Positions 37,317 to 48,327 of a stretch of 64,000 bases of DNA are shown piece by piece. Positions within the stretch are counted from its first letter, which is position 1. Every line of letters starts with the position of its first letter. The stretch is taken from assembly GCA_013396915.1 (NCBI GenBank), contig VWZL01000601.1, positions 62,001 to 126,000 of the forward strand, in the 5' to 3' direction. The notes below the pieces were generated by a model, which worked only from the letters and a program-made list of their open reading frames with translations, was not told where the DNA came from and made no database searches. The position numbers were made by a program, and so were the translations under genes. This DNA comes from Stercorarius parasiticus (taxonomy: Eukaryota; Chordata; Aves; Charadriiformes; Stercorariidae).

Positions 37317-40300
37317 TTGTATGTGTTTTAGTATCACATTGCAATTGAATCAAACAATTCTGGATCATATCCAAGTATAAAGACTGAGCTATTTTGAACT
37401 AGTGTATCATATTGCACCTTCCCCAACAAAATGTTTTACTTTCCCATCTTCCAGAAACTGTTTCTAGATCTAGAAGATAAAAATAAAGATTGGTTTACTG
37501 CCTAAGGACTGCTCTCAATTTTAAAGATCACCCACCTGATCTAGTATCTGAGGTTGAGACGGGAGAGAAATGAAAGAGCAATGTCTTTAAGAGACTGCAG
37601 TTATGTAAGTATTAAGACCAATTTACCTTTCCTTGACAAAGCATAAAATTGCTATTCGTTAGGAATTAAAAATCAGTAGAACCTTAATGAAGAATGGATT
37701 TTCTTATAATCGAAAGAATCTGATTTTTTTTAATCATTCATTCTTCTGTTATTTGCTTAATAAAAAATTGTCATTTTGACCAACATGTCTAGTAATGCTT
37801 ATGTGAATGTTCAACTAAGTGATTCAATGCAGAGACAATGTTATTTTTCAAAAGCATTTAAAAAAAGAAAAAAAAAGATACATTTAGAATTAGCAGCAAT
37901 CTCTCATTTCTGCCTTCTAAAATCTCTTCCCAAAAAGCTGAAGTGCCATTTTAACAAAATGTTAGATGTAATTTGGTCCAAAAAAAAAGGCAATGTGTTG
38001 AGTATTGCAGATATCTTGACATTTCTCTTATGAAAATAATTAGCATGGAAATACTTCTAATACCAGAGTGGTGCTAATTGCTTCCCAGTGGTAAATGTCA
38101 ACTGTAGTCAGATAGTTGGAGGTCACAGAAGAGGAAAAGCACACTTAGAGCAATTGATTCCCAACTCCTGTCCTGTCTGTTGTGTTGGTGCCAATCTTTA
38201 TACGTGCCCACAGATCAGGTGGGTAATTCTACAGCTGTTAGGACAAATATATTGGGGTTTTCCCCCTATTTCTTCTCAAACAGTTTTTCCATTCTGATAA
38301 TTTGACATAATACAAGGAGGCATATGAACTCATATTTGTTATGGATTGCCATAATTTCTGAAGGCTTTCTTTTAAACAATCCTCACCTTCACTATTTCAG
38401 ACATGGGGCTATTATAAGAAGTTCTTTCACTTGTCACAGTCGAGGCTCTTTGAAAGTTTTATCATGCTTTCCTCTTTGGTCTAAACATCAGATGAAATGC
38501 AGCTGTTTCACAAAATAAGCCGGGAACTGTATTAAGTGTTCCCATATAGCCAAATCCTATGAATTTCTTATAATAAAAGTTTGCTATCAATTTCAGAAAT
38601 CTCAGACAAATTAAAGTCGAATGGGAGCACAGAGAGCATATGTGAAGCCACAATGTACGTGTGTGTATGTTGCAGAATTGTAAGTGTGGATTTAATTTTT
38701 ATGTTGAAAAATAAGTTTTATTTTTAAACTACCTAAAGTAGTAGACTAATTTCTAACTTCAAAAACATTAGCAACTGATACCACACTAGAACCATGTTTT
38801 TTAAATCTACAATTGATTAGACGTTCTTATGAACGTATTGGTCTAAGTTATTCTTTTCCCTAATCAGTGTACAGTTTTAAGACAAGTTCTGTCTCTCAAA
38901 ACAGATTACAGAGCTGCCAGAATATCATATAGCCTCTCCCAGCATTTGCTGTTTTTCACAGTTGTTCCTTATTGTGATGTTCATAATTAAATAACAGTAT
39001 TCATTACTTTTTTTGGGTAATAGCTAATTTATTTTTAAGCAATTTATGCTATTTGCAGATTGGTCTGTGCTTATAATATCCTCATCACTCTGAGTTGTAT
39101 CTTACCTCATACTGAGTTCACTGGATCTTCTTTAATTTGATATACCATTATGAAAAAGCTAGTGTTTTCATACACCCTGGCCCATCACAGCGTAATCTTT
39201 AAGAAAAAAAACAAACAAAAGTCTTAACAAAAGAAAAAATGGTTTTCTTGGTTTGAGGCTTTTTTTTACTGTACTATTTAAACAATGAGTCTTGTAAAAG
39301 ACATTATTTGTTAAAATCAAACAAAATAAGAATTGATACTAAACTGACATGTAAATTTACTTCTTCAACCATGTCAACAGTTAAATGAGTTTCAGGTAAC
39401 TAATTGTCTCTGTATCATTAGAGCTGTTGGTCTGAGTACACCTGGAAAATGTTCTGTTTCTGTAATGCTGTAATCTTTTCTTGCTCTGTTCATACCCCTC
39501 GTTCCAAAATTAGCACTGCATATCTTCATATTCACGAATGCAGGAGAACGTGCTAGCTTATGCACTAGCATGAGCATAAAAGTGGTTGTCAAGTGATATA
39601 TAGGTGCCTGAGCAAGGCTTGAGAGTTTCAAATGTATTTTGGCAATCTTTCTTCCTTTCCTATGTCACATCCATCCATTTCAGCTTTTCTGATGTCCAGG
39701 AGCACCTGAACAACCGAGTATGTTCACATGCTGCCAAGCTTCTACTTCTAGGAAGGAGATGCAGCAAACACAAATTTCTGGGGATTGTAACTGCCATTAA
39801 CATATGCAGAACAGTCAGTCCTCAGCTGATGTTATGCAGCTTCATTTCATTCGTGTCGCTGGAGTCACAGAGTTTCATCTTAAATCCTCTTGCATATTTT
39901 TTATTTTGTTCAGCAGGAAAATTCTCAGTCTTCATTACCTTACACTCCTTTAAAGCTATATTAAAACTCAGTGAGTGTACATCTTCTTGCAGACCTTAGG
40001 CGCTGAATTGGCTCCGTGTCACCTTTAGACCAACAGATAAGCCAACTAATCTGTTTGGGGTGTGCAGTCTGTGATTGGGGTTTAATAAAGCATTTATTAA
40101 AGACTGACTCTTGATATATTTTATGCGGTGAGGACACATGTCTGAAGGCTTAGGGAAGACCTGTGATACAACATGCTTTTCAACTTAGCTTATACGTAGT
40201 TAGTGGAAGAACAAGGCAGATGATTTAGTGTAGCTCACCAGAGTTGTACAGCAGCCCACCATTCTTTCTGTACCCTATATACCATTGTTCAATAAGCCAG

Positions 40301-41115
40301 TAACTTACTAATATATTTTTTTTTTCTTATACAGTGGTAGTGCCACGTTTTTTATAGGGAGTCTTGAAAACTTTTTTATTAGCAGGAGCTTTCAAATTCT
40401 ACTGCTGAAATCCCAGAACTGTGAAAGAAGGTTCGTTAAAATTAAAAGCATTCTACTTTCAGTGCCTGATGGGTAGCAGAATATAACACTGAAAAAACCC
40501 CATCATTGAAGTCAGAAGCCTGATAGTTCTGCAAAATAAAGAACAGCTACTTAGTTATTTCATAAGATTTAAGCTAAAACATTTCCTTTAAAAATCTTTT
40601 ACTTTCATTGATTTAATTTCTTCTTTTCTCTTTTTAAAAATAGATTTATCTGTGTTAATTCATTCCTTTAAGATCTTGTTTTGAAGAAACAGCTTCAATA
40701 TTAAAAAAAGGAAGCAATAAGTGAATTATTTGAGTTGTAAATTAGCAGGAGAAATTAAATTTCACACTGTAATTCAGTCACAAATGCAATACTCAGTTTT
40801 GCATATGCTAAAATCCTTATTAGCATTTAGGAATAAAGAAAGTGATGTGTAGAATTTTGAGCAACATAAATTTTTTTGAATATATTTTTTAAATCTTGGG
40901 CAATGCTGGAATTGCATTGAGGATTTGAAAGCAGTTAAAGGGAAACAAAAAGCAGATTAATTATTCAGTATTGCCTGATAACTTGCAAAATGAAGGAAGA
41001 CGTATGCACCCTATAGTGGCTGGGTCATACCATCAGACATGTTTTCACAAATTATCGTATGCATATTTATTTAATAACATTTAAGATTTTTTATTAAAAT
41101 AAAAGATTTTTTCAT
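37317..41115. other. Gene-free stretch
   Basis: No repeat or RNA gene recognised. It contains the longest open frame outside the CR1 copies in this half of the window, 131 codons on the plus strand at 39604-39999. That frame has no visible domain or signal and ends in ordinary AT-rich sequence. A perfect palindrome with polyadenylation-type hexamers on both strands lies at 40081-40101. Confidence 0.6.
40081..40101. terminator. Palindrome with AATAAA on both strands
   Basis: Arms TTTAATAAA and TTTATTAAA flank GCA. AATAAA is present on the plus strand at 40084-40089 and on the minus strand at 40093-40098. It could serve as a polyadenylation signal in either direction, but no transcript is known to reach it and AATAAA is common in AT-rich DNA. 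Confidence 0.25.
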
Positions 41116-41295
41116 TTGGTTGCCCAGGGAGGTTGTGGCTGTCCCATCCCTGGAGGTGCTCAAGGCCAGGCTGGATGGGGCTTTGAGCAGCCTGGTCTAG
41201 TGGGAGGTGACCCTGCCCAGGGCAGCGGGGTTGGAACTGGATGATCTTTAAGGTCCCTTCCAACCCGAACCATTCTGTGTGATTCTATGATTCTT
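41116..41295 (+). mobile_element. CR1 3' tail
   Basis: Contains TTGCCCAGGGAGGTTGTGGC, CATCCCTGGAGGTGCTCAAG, CTTTGAGCAGCCTGGTCTAG, GGAACTGGATGATCTTTAAG and the terminal GATTCTATGATTCT repeats. It is very close to the family consensus, so it is a fairly young, strongly 5'-truncated insertion. Confidence 0.95.
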
Positions 41296-41756
41296 TCACG
41301 GGGGTGCCTTCTGTGTGCCATCTCTGTCTGTCCTTTGGTCATCACATGGCTCACACACTTATTTCTTAGACATTGCAAATGACTAAGTCATCACACTGTT
41401 ACCAAATGGCAAACTGACCACTGTTGCACTGTTTCTAGGTACGCTATTTTAGTACACATATTAGGGTTTAAGACAAATTAATATTAATTATACCCTAATT
41501 TCTGATTTATAAATTTGTATGTGTCTTGGGTGTCTGCTTTGGCTAAACAACCTTGCATCAGTCTTCAGTGAGAATAGCTGCATGAGAATTTGCTGGGGGG
41601 AGCCTCATCTGGGGCTTGTGCTCTTGACTCAGGAGCCACATTCAAACTCAGATCATTGACCTTGGTCCTTGTCTGAGCTACTCTGTAAGATGAGCGTCAC
41701 TTGCTTACTTTGACTTTCTAGTTCAGTCCTAGACATGTACCACCACTACAGACTTG

Positions 41757-41840
41757 TCTGCTGTTCTGGACTTTTGGATGATCGTGTTTATTTTCACCGG
41801 ACCTGCTCTGTTCACTCGGGCTTGGTGGTACTGTACCCTG
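41757..41840 (+). repeat. 84-bp duplicated segment, copy A
   Basis: Matches 42680-42763 at 80 of 84 positions, same orientation, no gaps. Three of the four differences are CpG here and TpG or CpA in copy B, so copy A keeps the older state at those sites. It sits in a GC-richer block extending to about 41940. Confidence 0.85.
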
Positions 41841-42230
41841 GTCCCAGGGGCACTGCCCTGATGGCCTTCACATCAGAACCAATGGCTGGCTCTCCTTCCC
41901 TTGCAGAAAAGCTGCTCCAACTGCTTGTTGACACGTTCAAATATTAGTTTAATTTAGAGTTTGATTCACCTACACTCCTACAGCATAATCATCCTCTGTT
42001 TCAAAGGACTGCTGCTGGCAATGGCAACATCCTTAATCAATGATCTTGTAGTAAAATAGCTAGAAACAAACACATTACAGATATAGTTTAATGGAACAAC
42101 TTATTTAAAAACATCAATTACTAGTTCTGCTAATAATACTGTGAAATTTTCTTCACCACTTGTTTAGTCTATACCTGATTCCCCATCCCAAAATGTTATA
42201 GAATACAGGCTGTGGGCTAGAACTTCAGCT

Positions 42231-42268
42231 GTTGTCTATCAGGGCAAATGTTGCCTATCAGGGCCGAC
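42231..42268 (+). repeat. 19-bp tandem duplication
   Basis: GTTGTCTATCAGGGCAAAT is followed directly by GTTGCCTATCAGGGCCGAC: 15 of 19 positions agree. Confidence 0.75.
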
Positions 42269-42679
42269 ATGCAGCACCTGAGTATCTGACTGTAAGGAGA
42301 AAGGCCTGTAAAGACTTGTAGACTTACACAGACGTGAGGTTTTGATAGAAACGAAACAGAAGATATCAGCTGAATATCTCAGTTGTTCACCTTTTAACAG
42401 TCAGCGTTCCAAACGTGACCAGTGGTAAGTGAAAGGACCAGCCCCTTTGGGACTGTGTGCTTAGAGCTCTGTGGAGAAAATTGAAAAAACTTTGAATCAC
42501 TGCAAAGTTATTTTTGCCTTCTGAAAAATGATTTTGCAATCAGTTGAAGCTGTCATCTCTTTTCTTGTGAGTAGAAATTATAAAAAAAAGTAGAATTAAA
42601 TGTAGAGATAGAGAGCTTTGGATTTGTTTTTTTTATTATTTTCTGTTTGTGAGGTTGTGGGTTTTTTTGTTTGTTTGTT

Positions 42680-42763
42680 TCTGTTGTTCTGGACTTTTGG
42701 ATGATCATGTTTATTTTCACTGGACCTGCTCTGTTCACTTGGGCTTGGTGGTACTGTACCCTG
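42680..42763 (+). repeat. 84-bp duplicated segment, copy B
   Basis: Ungapped copy of 41757-41840 inserted in a TTTG-rich tract; TTTGTT-type sequence is found on both sides (about 42674-42679 and 42764-42768). Differences from copy A are four transitions. Confidence 0.85.
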
Positions 42764-42826
42764 TTTGTTAATTTTTGTGTACCAGTGCTATAAGACAATG
42801 TCCTCTATTTCATAGGCATAAAAGGA

Positions 42827-42876
42827 AAATTCAGGTTGAAAGGGACCTCAGGAGGTCATCTAGTCCAATGTTCTGG
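42827..42876 (-). mobile_element. Old CR1 tail remnant
   Basis: TTCAGGTTGAAAGGGACCTC followed by AGGAGGTCATCTAGTCCAA is the reverse complement of an older CR1-type 3' end. The terminal repeats are eroded. It lies 30 bases left of a second CR1 tail in the same orientation. Confidence 0.75.
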
Positions 42877-42905
42877 TTAATTGTATTTCTTGAGGTAGAT
42901 ATTTT

Positions 42906-43165
42906 CATAGAATCATAGAATGCTTTGTGTTGGAAGGGGCCTTCAAAGGTCATCTAGTCCAACTGCCCTGCCACGGGCAGGGGCATCTTTCACCAGATCA
43001 GGTTGCTCAAAGCCCCATCCAGCCTGACCCTGAACACTTCCAATGATGGGGTATCCACAACTTCCCTTGGCATCCTGTTCCAGTGACTCACACACTCATC
43101 ATAAAAATTTCTTTGTTCCGTCCAATTAAATCTACGTTCCTCCAGTTTAAAACCAATGGAAGGCA
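42906..43165 (-). mobile_element. CR1 3' end fragment
   Basis: ATAGAATCATAGAATGC, GTTGGAAGGGGCCTTCAAAG and GTCATCTAGTCCAACTGCCC mark the 3' end at the left. ORF2/3' UTR sequence continues to about 43165 (GGTATCCACAACTTCCCTTG, CAGTTTAAAACCAATGG on the plus strand). The minus-strand frame at 42990-43310 includes the family's CVSHWNRMPREVVDTPSLEV block. The exact right edge is uncertain, and 43165-43310 may still belong to it. Confidence 0.88.
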
Positions 43166-46100
43166 AAAGTCTCAATGACAGAGATTTAGTCCTCTCTTTG
43201 TCCCTTATCCTACCTGCCTGGGTGAATGACTCCTTATCTCTGTAGTGATTTTCTGAAATATAAAATTGAAGCTCAGTACCTGAAATGGAATGCGTGCGTT
43301 GTTTTTCCATCTGACGGCAGAATCATGTCTTTGTGAAATGTAGTATTTTGGAAATTGGACACATCACCATTATAATTTTCCATTCTCATTAAAACTGGTT
43401 TTAAATGTGCTACCACATTTACCATACTTCTGCTCGTTCCTCTCACTGAAAGCCTTAGCAATCATCACTTATATCTTTTGTAAACAAAGAGCAAACCCTA
43501 ATCCATGAGAATACACAGTTCTCAGATACCTGCAAAAAGCTTTATTGGTTTTTTTGAAAGAAGTCTTGGAGTTGTAAGCACCCACATTCTAATGATAATC
43601 AAGCTATTCTAGAAACCCATGTCTCACAACTTTTCTGTTTAGTAAATGTAGTGCTTTAGGTGGTGAATGCCACTTCAGTCTGTGGATGCACAAATTAATA
43701 AAAAAAAAAAGACAAGCTGGCTCTGGGGAACGTTTTGCCCCATGTAATAATGAAAGATGGCAAATCAAACAAAACATTAATACATCATTTTGAAGGTCAC
43801 TATTGCATCTGACTATTTTTCACAAACACAGTGTATATATGAGCAGGAAATTCAAATGGCATCATCAGCAAAACCTGTGTTTAATTTATTCATTAATTTT
43901 TCCACAAAAGGTTCTTAGTAATAAATAGTCAATTGCATATATCATCTTGTATATATTAGTTGTATACAGCCATCACCTATAAATTAGCTATGTATCTGAC
44001 TTGAATATTCAAAAGCTAAACAGAAAATGGGACATATTCTCTCACAATTTTCTTTTAGGCTTTCTCCACTGTCAACTTACACCTACCATCTTCTTATTCT
44101 TTGGTTAGTGGGTAGACTTCTCACATCATTGCCCAGTCAAAGAAGCTCTATAAGAGACACATTTGCCCATGTGGCAAAAACCATCCAGGCAGAGGAGAAG
44201 GGGGGGCAAAGTATGAGAAACAGCTCTGTGAGCACCAAGGTGAGAGAGGAAGGAAGGGAAGAGGTTTACAAGTAGACCAAGATGCAGGACTGAACAAGCA
44301 GGCTATAGAACACAAGGGACTTGGGTTATACAAGCTTATTTCTAGGGCTGTAGTTTTAGCTTCCAACATTGAAGATTTTAGAGTAGAATTTCCAATGGCT
44401 GGTTAATAAAGTCCAATATCTGGGATAACTATTCTAATAAACCTGAAGATTCGATGAAATTAAATCTTGACCCTTCATTGTAGCTTCAATAAGAAGTGAT
44501 GAAGAACACAGGAACAAATTAAATATGACTCTTTGTGGCAAAATTAATGAAACTGAAATTAATATCCTCCCTGGGGTACTCATCGTCTTTATCTCTCTGC
44601 CAATTCAGACTCCTAAATCTTTCTCTAAATGAGGCAAAACCTTTATCTGGAGTTTTTATGGGGTAGGAAAAAGAGAATGAGAATTTCATATTTAGAATTA
44701 TATTGCACAGAGAGTAGCATGATTTTAGATTCCCGCATTTTCTGATTTATAAAGCATATCATTCTCTGGATTACTGAACTTCACAGGAAAAGCAAAACAT
44801 TCTAAGTTAGTATAGTCATTCCCTCTCTGGGAATAATGTTGCTTTGTTCAATAGGCACATCTTTCTTAAACTTTTGCAACAATAAACTGAAGATTTCCCT
44901 CATTTCCCAAATCTTTGTTGTATTGCCTTTTTTTTTTTTGGTATTTTTTAATAAAGTTTTAGAATTTTACTGAATATACATGGTGTGATATTAGCAGGGA
45001 ACATAAACTGATATTGTCCTGTGATTTGAACTGCAAAAATGTACCAAGTAACTGCAAATCTTGTTCAGAGTTTGCCAGTATATATTATTGACTGACAGAA
45101 AATAGACTATTCTAGGGGGAAAAAAAAAATTGCCCTCTTAGTTTAAAAGATGAAGTTTCCTGCTTGATGTAATGCCTCAGCATTTATACAGAGATGGGTA
45201 GTAAAATACATAAAACAAATCAGGACAAGCAGGAAAAGAGTGCACAGCCACCAAGTTTGCTTTTAAAGTGAAGGTCTGCGAGTTGGTTCATTTTTAACTT
45301 TAATGGACTGAGGGTGGCAAGGAGAATGAGAGCAGGCAGGCCTTCCCGCTTTAGGTCATTCAGAATGATTCAGTTCCTTTTGCATGTAAGAAAGAACATC
45401 AGGTTTGGCTCTGGAGATGTAAGCCTGAGAATTAAAAATATTTTGAGTCTTTGTCTGAATGGGAGAGAGAAGACAAATTTATTTGCTCTCTACAGACTCT
45501 TTAATCTCTTTTCATAATGCTACCAAGTAATTGCTGAGTTGTGCTTGACTGTGTCTTCTTCCTGACTGTTAATGCCATTTTCTAGGACCATTTCCTGTAA
45601 CCTGAAACCTGAAGTTCTGACTGCAGAAGGTTGTCTGGACTTCTGTGTGGAAGCTCTTGGGACTGCCATCTCGACAGTGAAGATCTGTTCTCTATTGGAC
45701 ATGGTGACAATACAAATTAAGAACTTTGTGACAAAGGAATCACAATTTTGAGGTCAGTATTAGTTTTTTATTTATCTCCTCACCCATAAGCAACTCCTGA
45801 GAAATATTTTACATTTCAAAATCTTCCACCAATTTTTTGTCAATGATTGTACACAAATATGCTCATCTGCTCTAAAGGTCACAAATGCCTTTGAAGTCAC
45901 TTATGTAAACTCCAGTCAAGGGTACTGAGTATTGATCAAGGTGTTAATACAACCATACATAGCAGATGTAATTTGCACTCTGTAATGTAGAAGAGCAAAA
46001 CAAAGCAGCGACTTTCATTAATCCAAGATTCTTTACCATTGATAATTATATAGCCTTTTTTTTTTTTTTTAGTTTTGTAAAAAGAGGTAGAAGGTTTATC

Positions 46101-46734
46101 TGTCAATTTAATTTGAACAAATTTTATATTTTTCACAGATTCTTATACCTTGGTGACCTATGTTAAGCTTATAGTCCATCTTCATCCATTTCATCAAGAA
46201 AGATGCCTTGCCTTTACTGTAAAAGTAGCTTATTGCCAGATGGGCTGGGATCACCAATAGAGAAACCTAGCCTTAAAAAGGACACATAATCTTACTTCTC
46301 TTCTCCTTCTGTTAAACCTGATAGTCTAGTTAAAGATACAGTGAATGGCAGGAAGATTCAGAAAAATTTTAACTCTTTACTCTGTAATAAATAAAACAGT
46401 AAAACTGTATGCTTTGCAGTTGATATTTATATATATTATTTTTTTTCTAACTGCTAGGACTAAATTAATATTTAGGGGAAACATAAAGGTATCATCAGAA
46501 GGTGAATTTATTATCAAAGTTCATGTTTGTTCTTTTGTCAGGAACGTTGGTTTGACTGAAAGGTAAATATACATGCTTTACTAGACTTGCCTTTCACCCC
46601 CATGCGTTGCTCTTGCTTTCTGGTTCATGAACATTTGCATCTCGCTTTTCTGAAAGTATAGACAGAATAAATTAAAAACTTCTTATGAACTTTACTTTTT
46701 CTGTTCTTTTTAATTGTATATTTCCATGTTGGTG
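43166..46734. other. Gene-free stretch
   Basis: AT-rich sequence with poly-A or poly-T runs (43699-43710, 44931-44940, 46059-46070) and no recognised repeat, RNA gene or exon. Open frames are short and without family resemblance. Confidence 0.6.
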
Positions 46735-46802
46735 TGTGTATGTGTGTGTGTGTATATGTGCATATATATAGCTACATACATACATACATACATATATATA
46801 TA
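46735..46802 (+). repeat. TG / CATA / TA compound microsatellite at an assembly gap
   Basis: A TGTGTGTATG-type run is followed by TATATA, then ACATACATACATACATA and TATATATA, which runs directly into N bases. The right edge of the gap resumes with TATATAAAA. Confidence 0.9.
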
Positions 46803-46981
46803 NNNNNNNNNNNNNNNNNNNNNNNNNNNNNNNNNNNNNNNNNNNNNNNNNNNNNNNNNNNNNNNNNNNNNNNNNNNNNNNNNNNNNNNNNNNNNNNNNN
46901 NNNNNNNNNNNNNNNNNNNNNNNNNNNNNNNNNNNNNNNNNNNNNNNNNNNNNNNNNNNNNNNNNNNNNNNNNNNNNNNNN
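46803..46981. other. Assembly gap of 179 N
   Basis: All bases are N. Open frames that span it are artefacts. The flanks are the same TA-rich microsatellite on both sides, so the hidden sequence is probably more of that repeat. Confidence 0.98.
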
Positions 46982-47581
46982 TATATAAAAAAAATTCCCT
47001 AGAATCTGTTCTTTATTAAGAGTTCATAGGACACAGCATGTCATCTTAAGCTTCATAATACATTCTCTTTTGTCAAGAGCTTTCAATGTGTTTCCTGTCT
47101 AGGTACCAGAATCTTTTTGGGCAGTAGAAATAGGGATGAAACACTAAAATGGTCATGCCGTGTGATTATCTTCCAAATGTTCACAAATGTGTTTTCAAAC
47201 CAGCTTCTGCTTAACTAACAGCTCAGTATGTAAAAGACATAGAGCGCACAGTCACACAGCAGCAAATAATGAAGAGTAGAAATGGACAGACTGTATTCGT
47301 GCTGAGTAAAGGTTTAACCAATTTAGTCATTCATGTTCCCAAATCACACGTTCTTTTCCAAACTCCTCATTATCAGTAAAGCTGGTGGAAAACTGGAAAA
47401 AAATTTCAAAAAGTTAGGTGAATGTATATTTTTAATATGTGACCTCTTTAATCATTAAATGGTACCAATCATTGAAATCCTTGCCTACACAAATATTTAA
47501 GGAATGCTATCCTCGAAGGCCTAAGCCACACATATTAGCTAAGTTGCTTGAGTCTTTTGCTCATGAATTTTTCTTTATGGG
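46982..47581. other. Gene-free stretch
   Basis: AT-rich unique-looking sequence between the gap and the solo LTR; nothing recognised. Confidence 0.6.
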
Positions 47582-48327
47582 TGTCACGGTTTGGGCTGGA
47601 TTGGCCCCTGAATGAATGATAGATGCTTTCTTTAACTCTCTCCCAAGGGAGAGAAGAATGAGAGAGAGAGAGAGAGACATGGATTGAAAAGAAACTAAAC
47701 TACTTTAATGAAATATTAATAAGAAAAAATAATAAGAAAATATAATAACATTAATCAGAAAATAATGAAATTTATACAATATATGCAAAACCAGTATCAA
47801 GCTCCCAGGATGATGATCACATCACTGGCAGGCACAGGGGAAGTCCCAGGCTGGACTCAGCAGCATATGGGAACTGGATTGTGGATCTGGAGTCAGGAAG
47901 GCACAGATCGGGATCGAAGGCAGATGAACAGACAGGGTCATCCTCAGATGCTGGTGGTTGAAGAGAAAGACTGACCCCTTTGATCTCTCAGCTTTTATAC
48001 CGAGCAGGATTCAGATGGGATGGAATACCCAGTTGGTCACTTTTGTCCTGTCCACTCCTCCCCACAGTTGAGACCCCACTACGCTCTTCCAACCCTCCAA
48101 CCTGGTACACAACAAAGTGAGCTGACCTTGCTTGCTCCAGCCACAAGTATAAGCAGGAGCCTCTGCATACCGTTCCTTGGTATTCACTGCAAACAGCAGA
48201 CATTGTCTGCTGGAAGCGGATGCTGTCTGAAAAATATGCTGTTAATTTCCGAGAGTTAGAAGAGGCTCAACTGAAGAGTGAAATGACTGAAAAGAAAATA
48301 GGTTATTTTTTACCTCAAACCAAGACA
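47582..48327 (-). mobile_element. Solo LTR, avian ERVL-like, complete with target-site duplication
   Basis: A 746-bp LTR on the minus strand. Its sense ends are TGTCTTGGTTTGAGG at 48327 and CCAAACCGTGACA at 47582, so it has TG...CA termini and short inverted ends. The 5-bp sequence ATGGG is found immediately outside both ends (47577-47581 and 48328-48332). In sense order it has a U3 containing CpGs, a TATAAAA box (complement of 47993-47999) and an ATTAAA polyadenylation-type hexamer (complement of 47704-47709). A GA/CT-repeat U5 follows (47658-47680 on the plus strand). No internal gag, pol or env sequence adjoins it, so it arose by recombination between two LTRs. The 5-bp duplication suits ERVL-type elements but does not prove the class. 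Confidence 0.9.
47993..47999 (-). promoter_or_regulatory. LTR TATA box
   Basis: TATAAAA on the minus strand, in GGTATAAAAGC, inside the solo LTR. It lies about 290 bases upstream (in LTR sense) of the ATTAAA hexamer. Whether the LTR still promotes transcription is unknown. Confidence 0.6.

Larger units (their letters stand above)
41296..42826. other. Gene-free stretch with an unidentified repeat
   Basis: Contains an 84-bp sequence present twice (41757-41840 and 42680-42763). It also holds a 19-bp tandem duplication starting GTTGTCTATCAGGG at 42231-42268 and a TTTG-rich tract at 42650-42682. The region 41580-41940 is GC-richer than its flanks and may be an unrecognised repeat. Confidence 0.6.

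Noticed and set aside
36860..37348. 162-codon plus-strand open frame, one of the longest in the window
   Set aside because: It is antisense to the CR1 copy at 36421-37316; the coding signal is on the minus strand.
39604..39999. 131-codon open frame on the plus strand
   Set aside because: No domain, signal peptide or recognisable family, and the composition is what T-rich DNA yields. I saw no splice-site or conservation support.
46714..47019. Open frames spanning the N gap
   Set aside because: They are built from unknown bases and microsatellite sequence.
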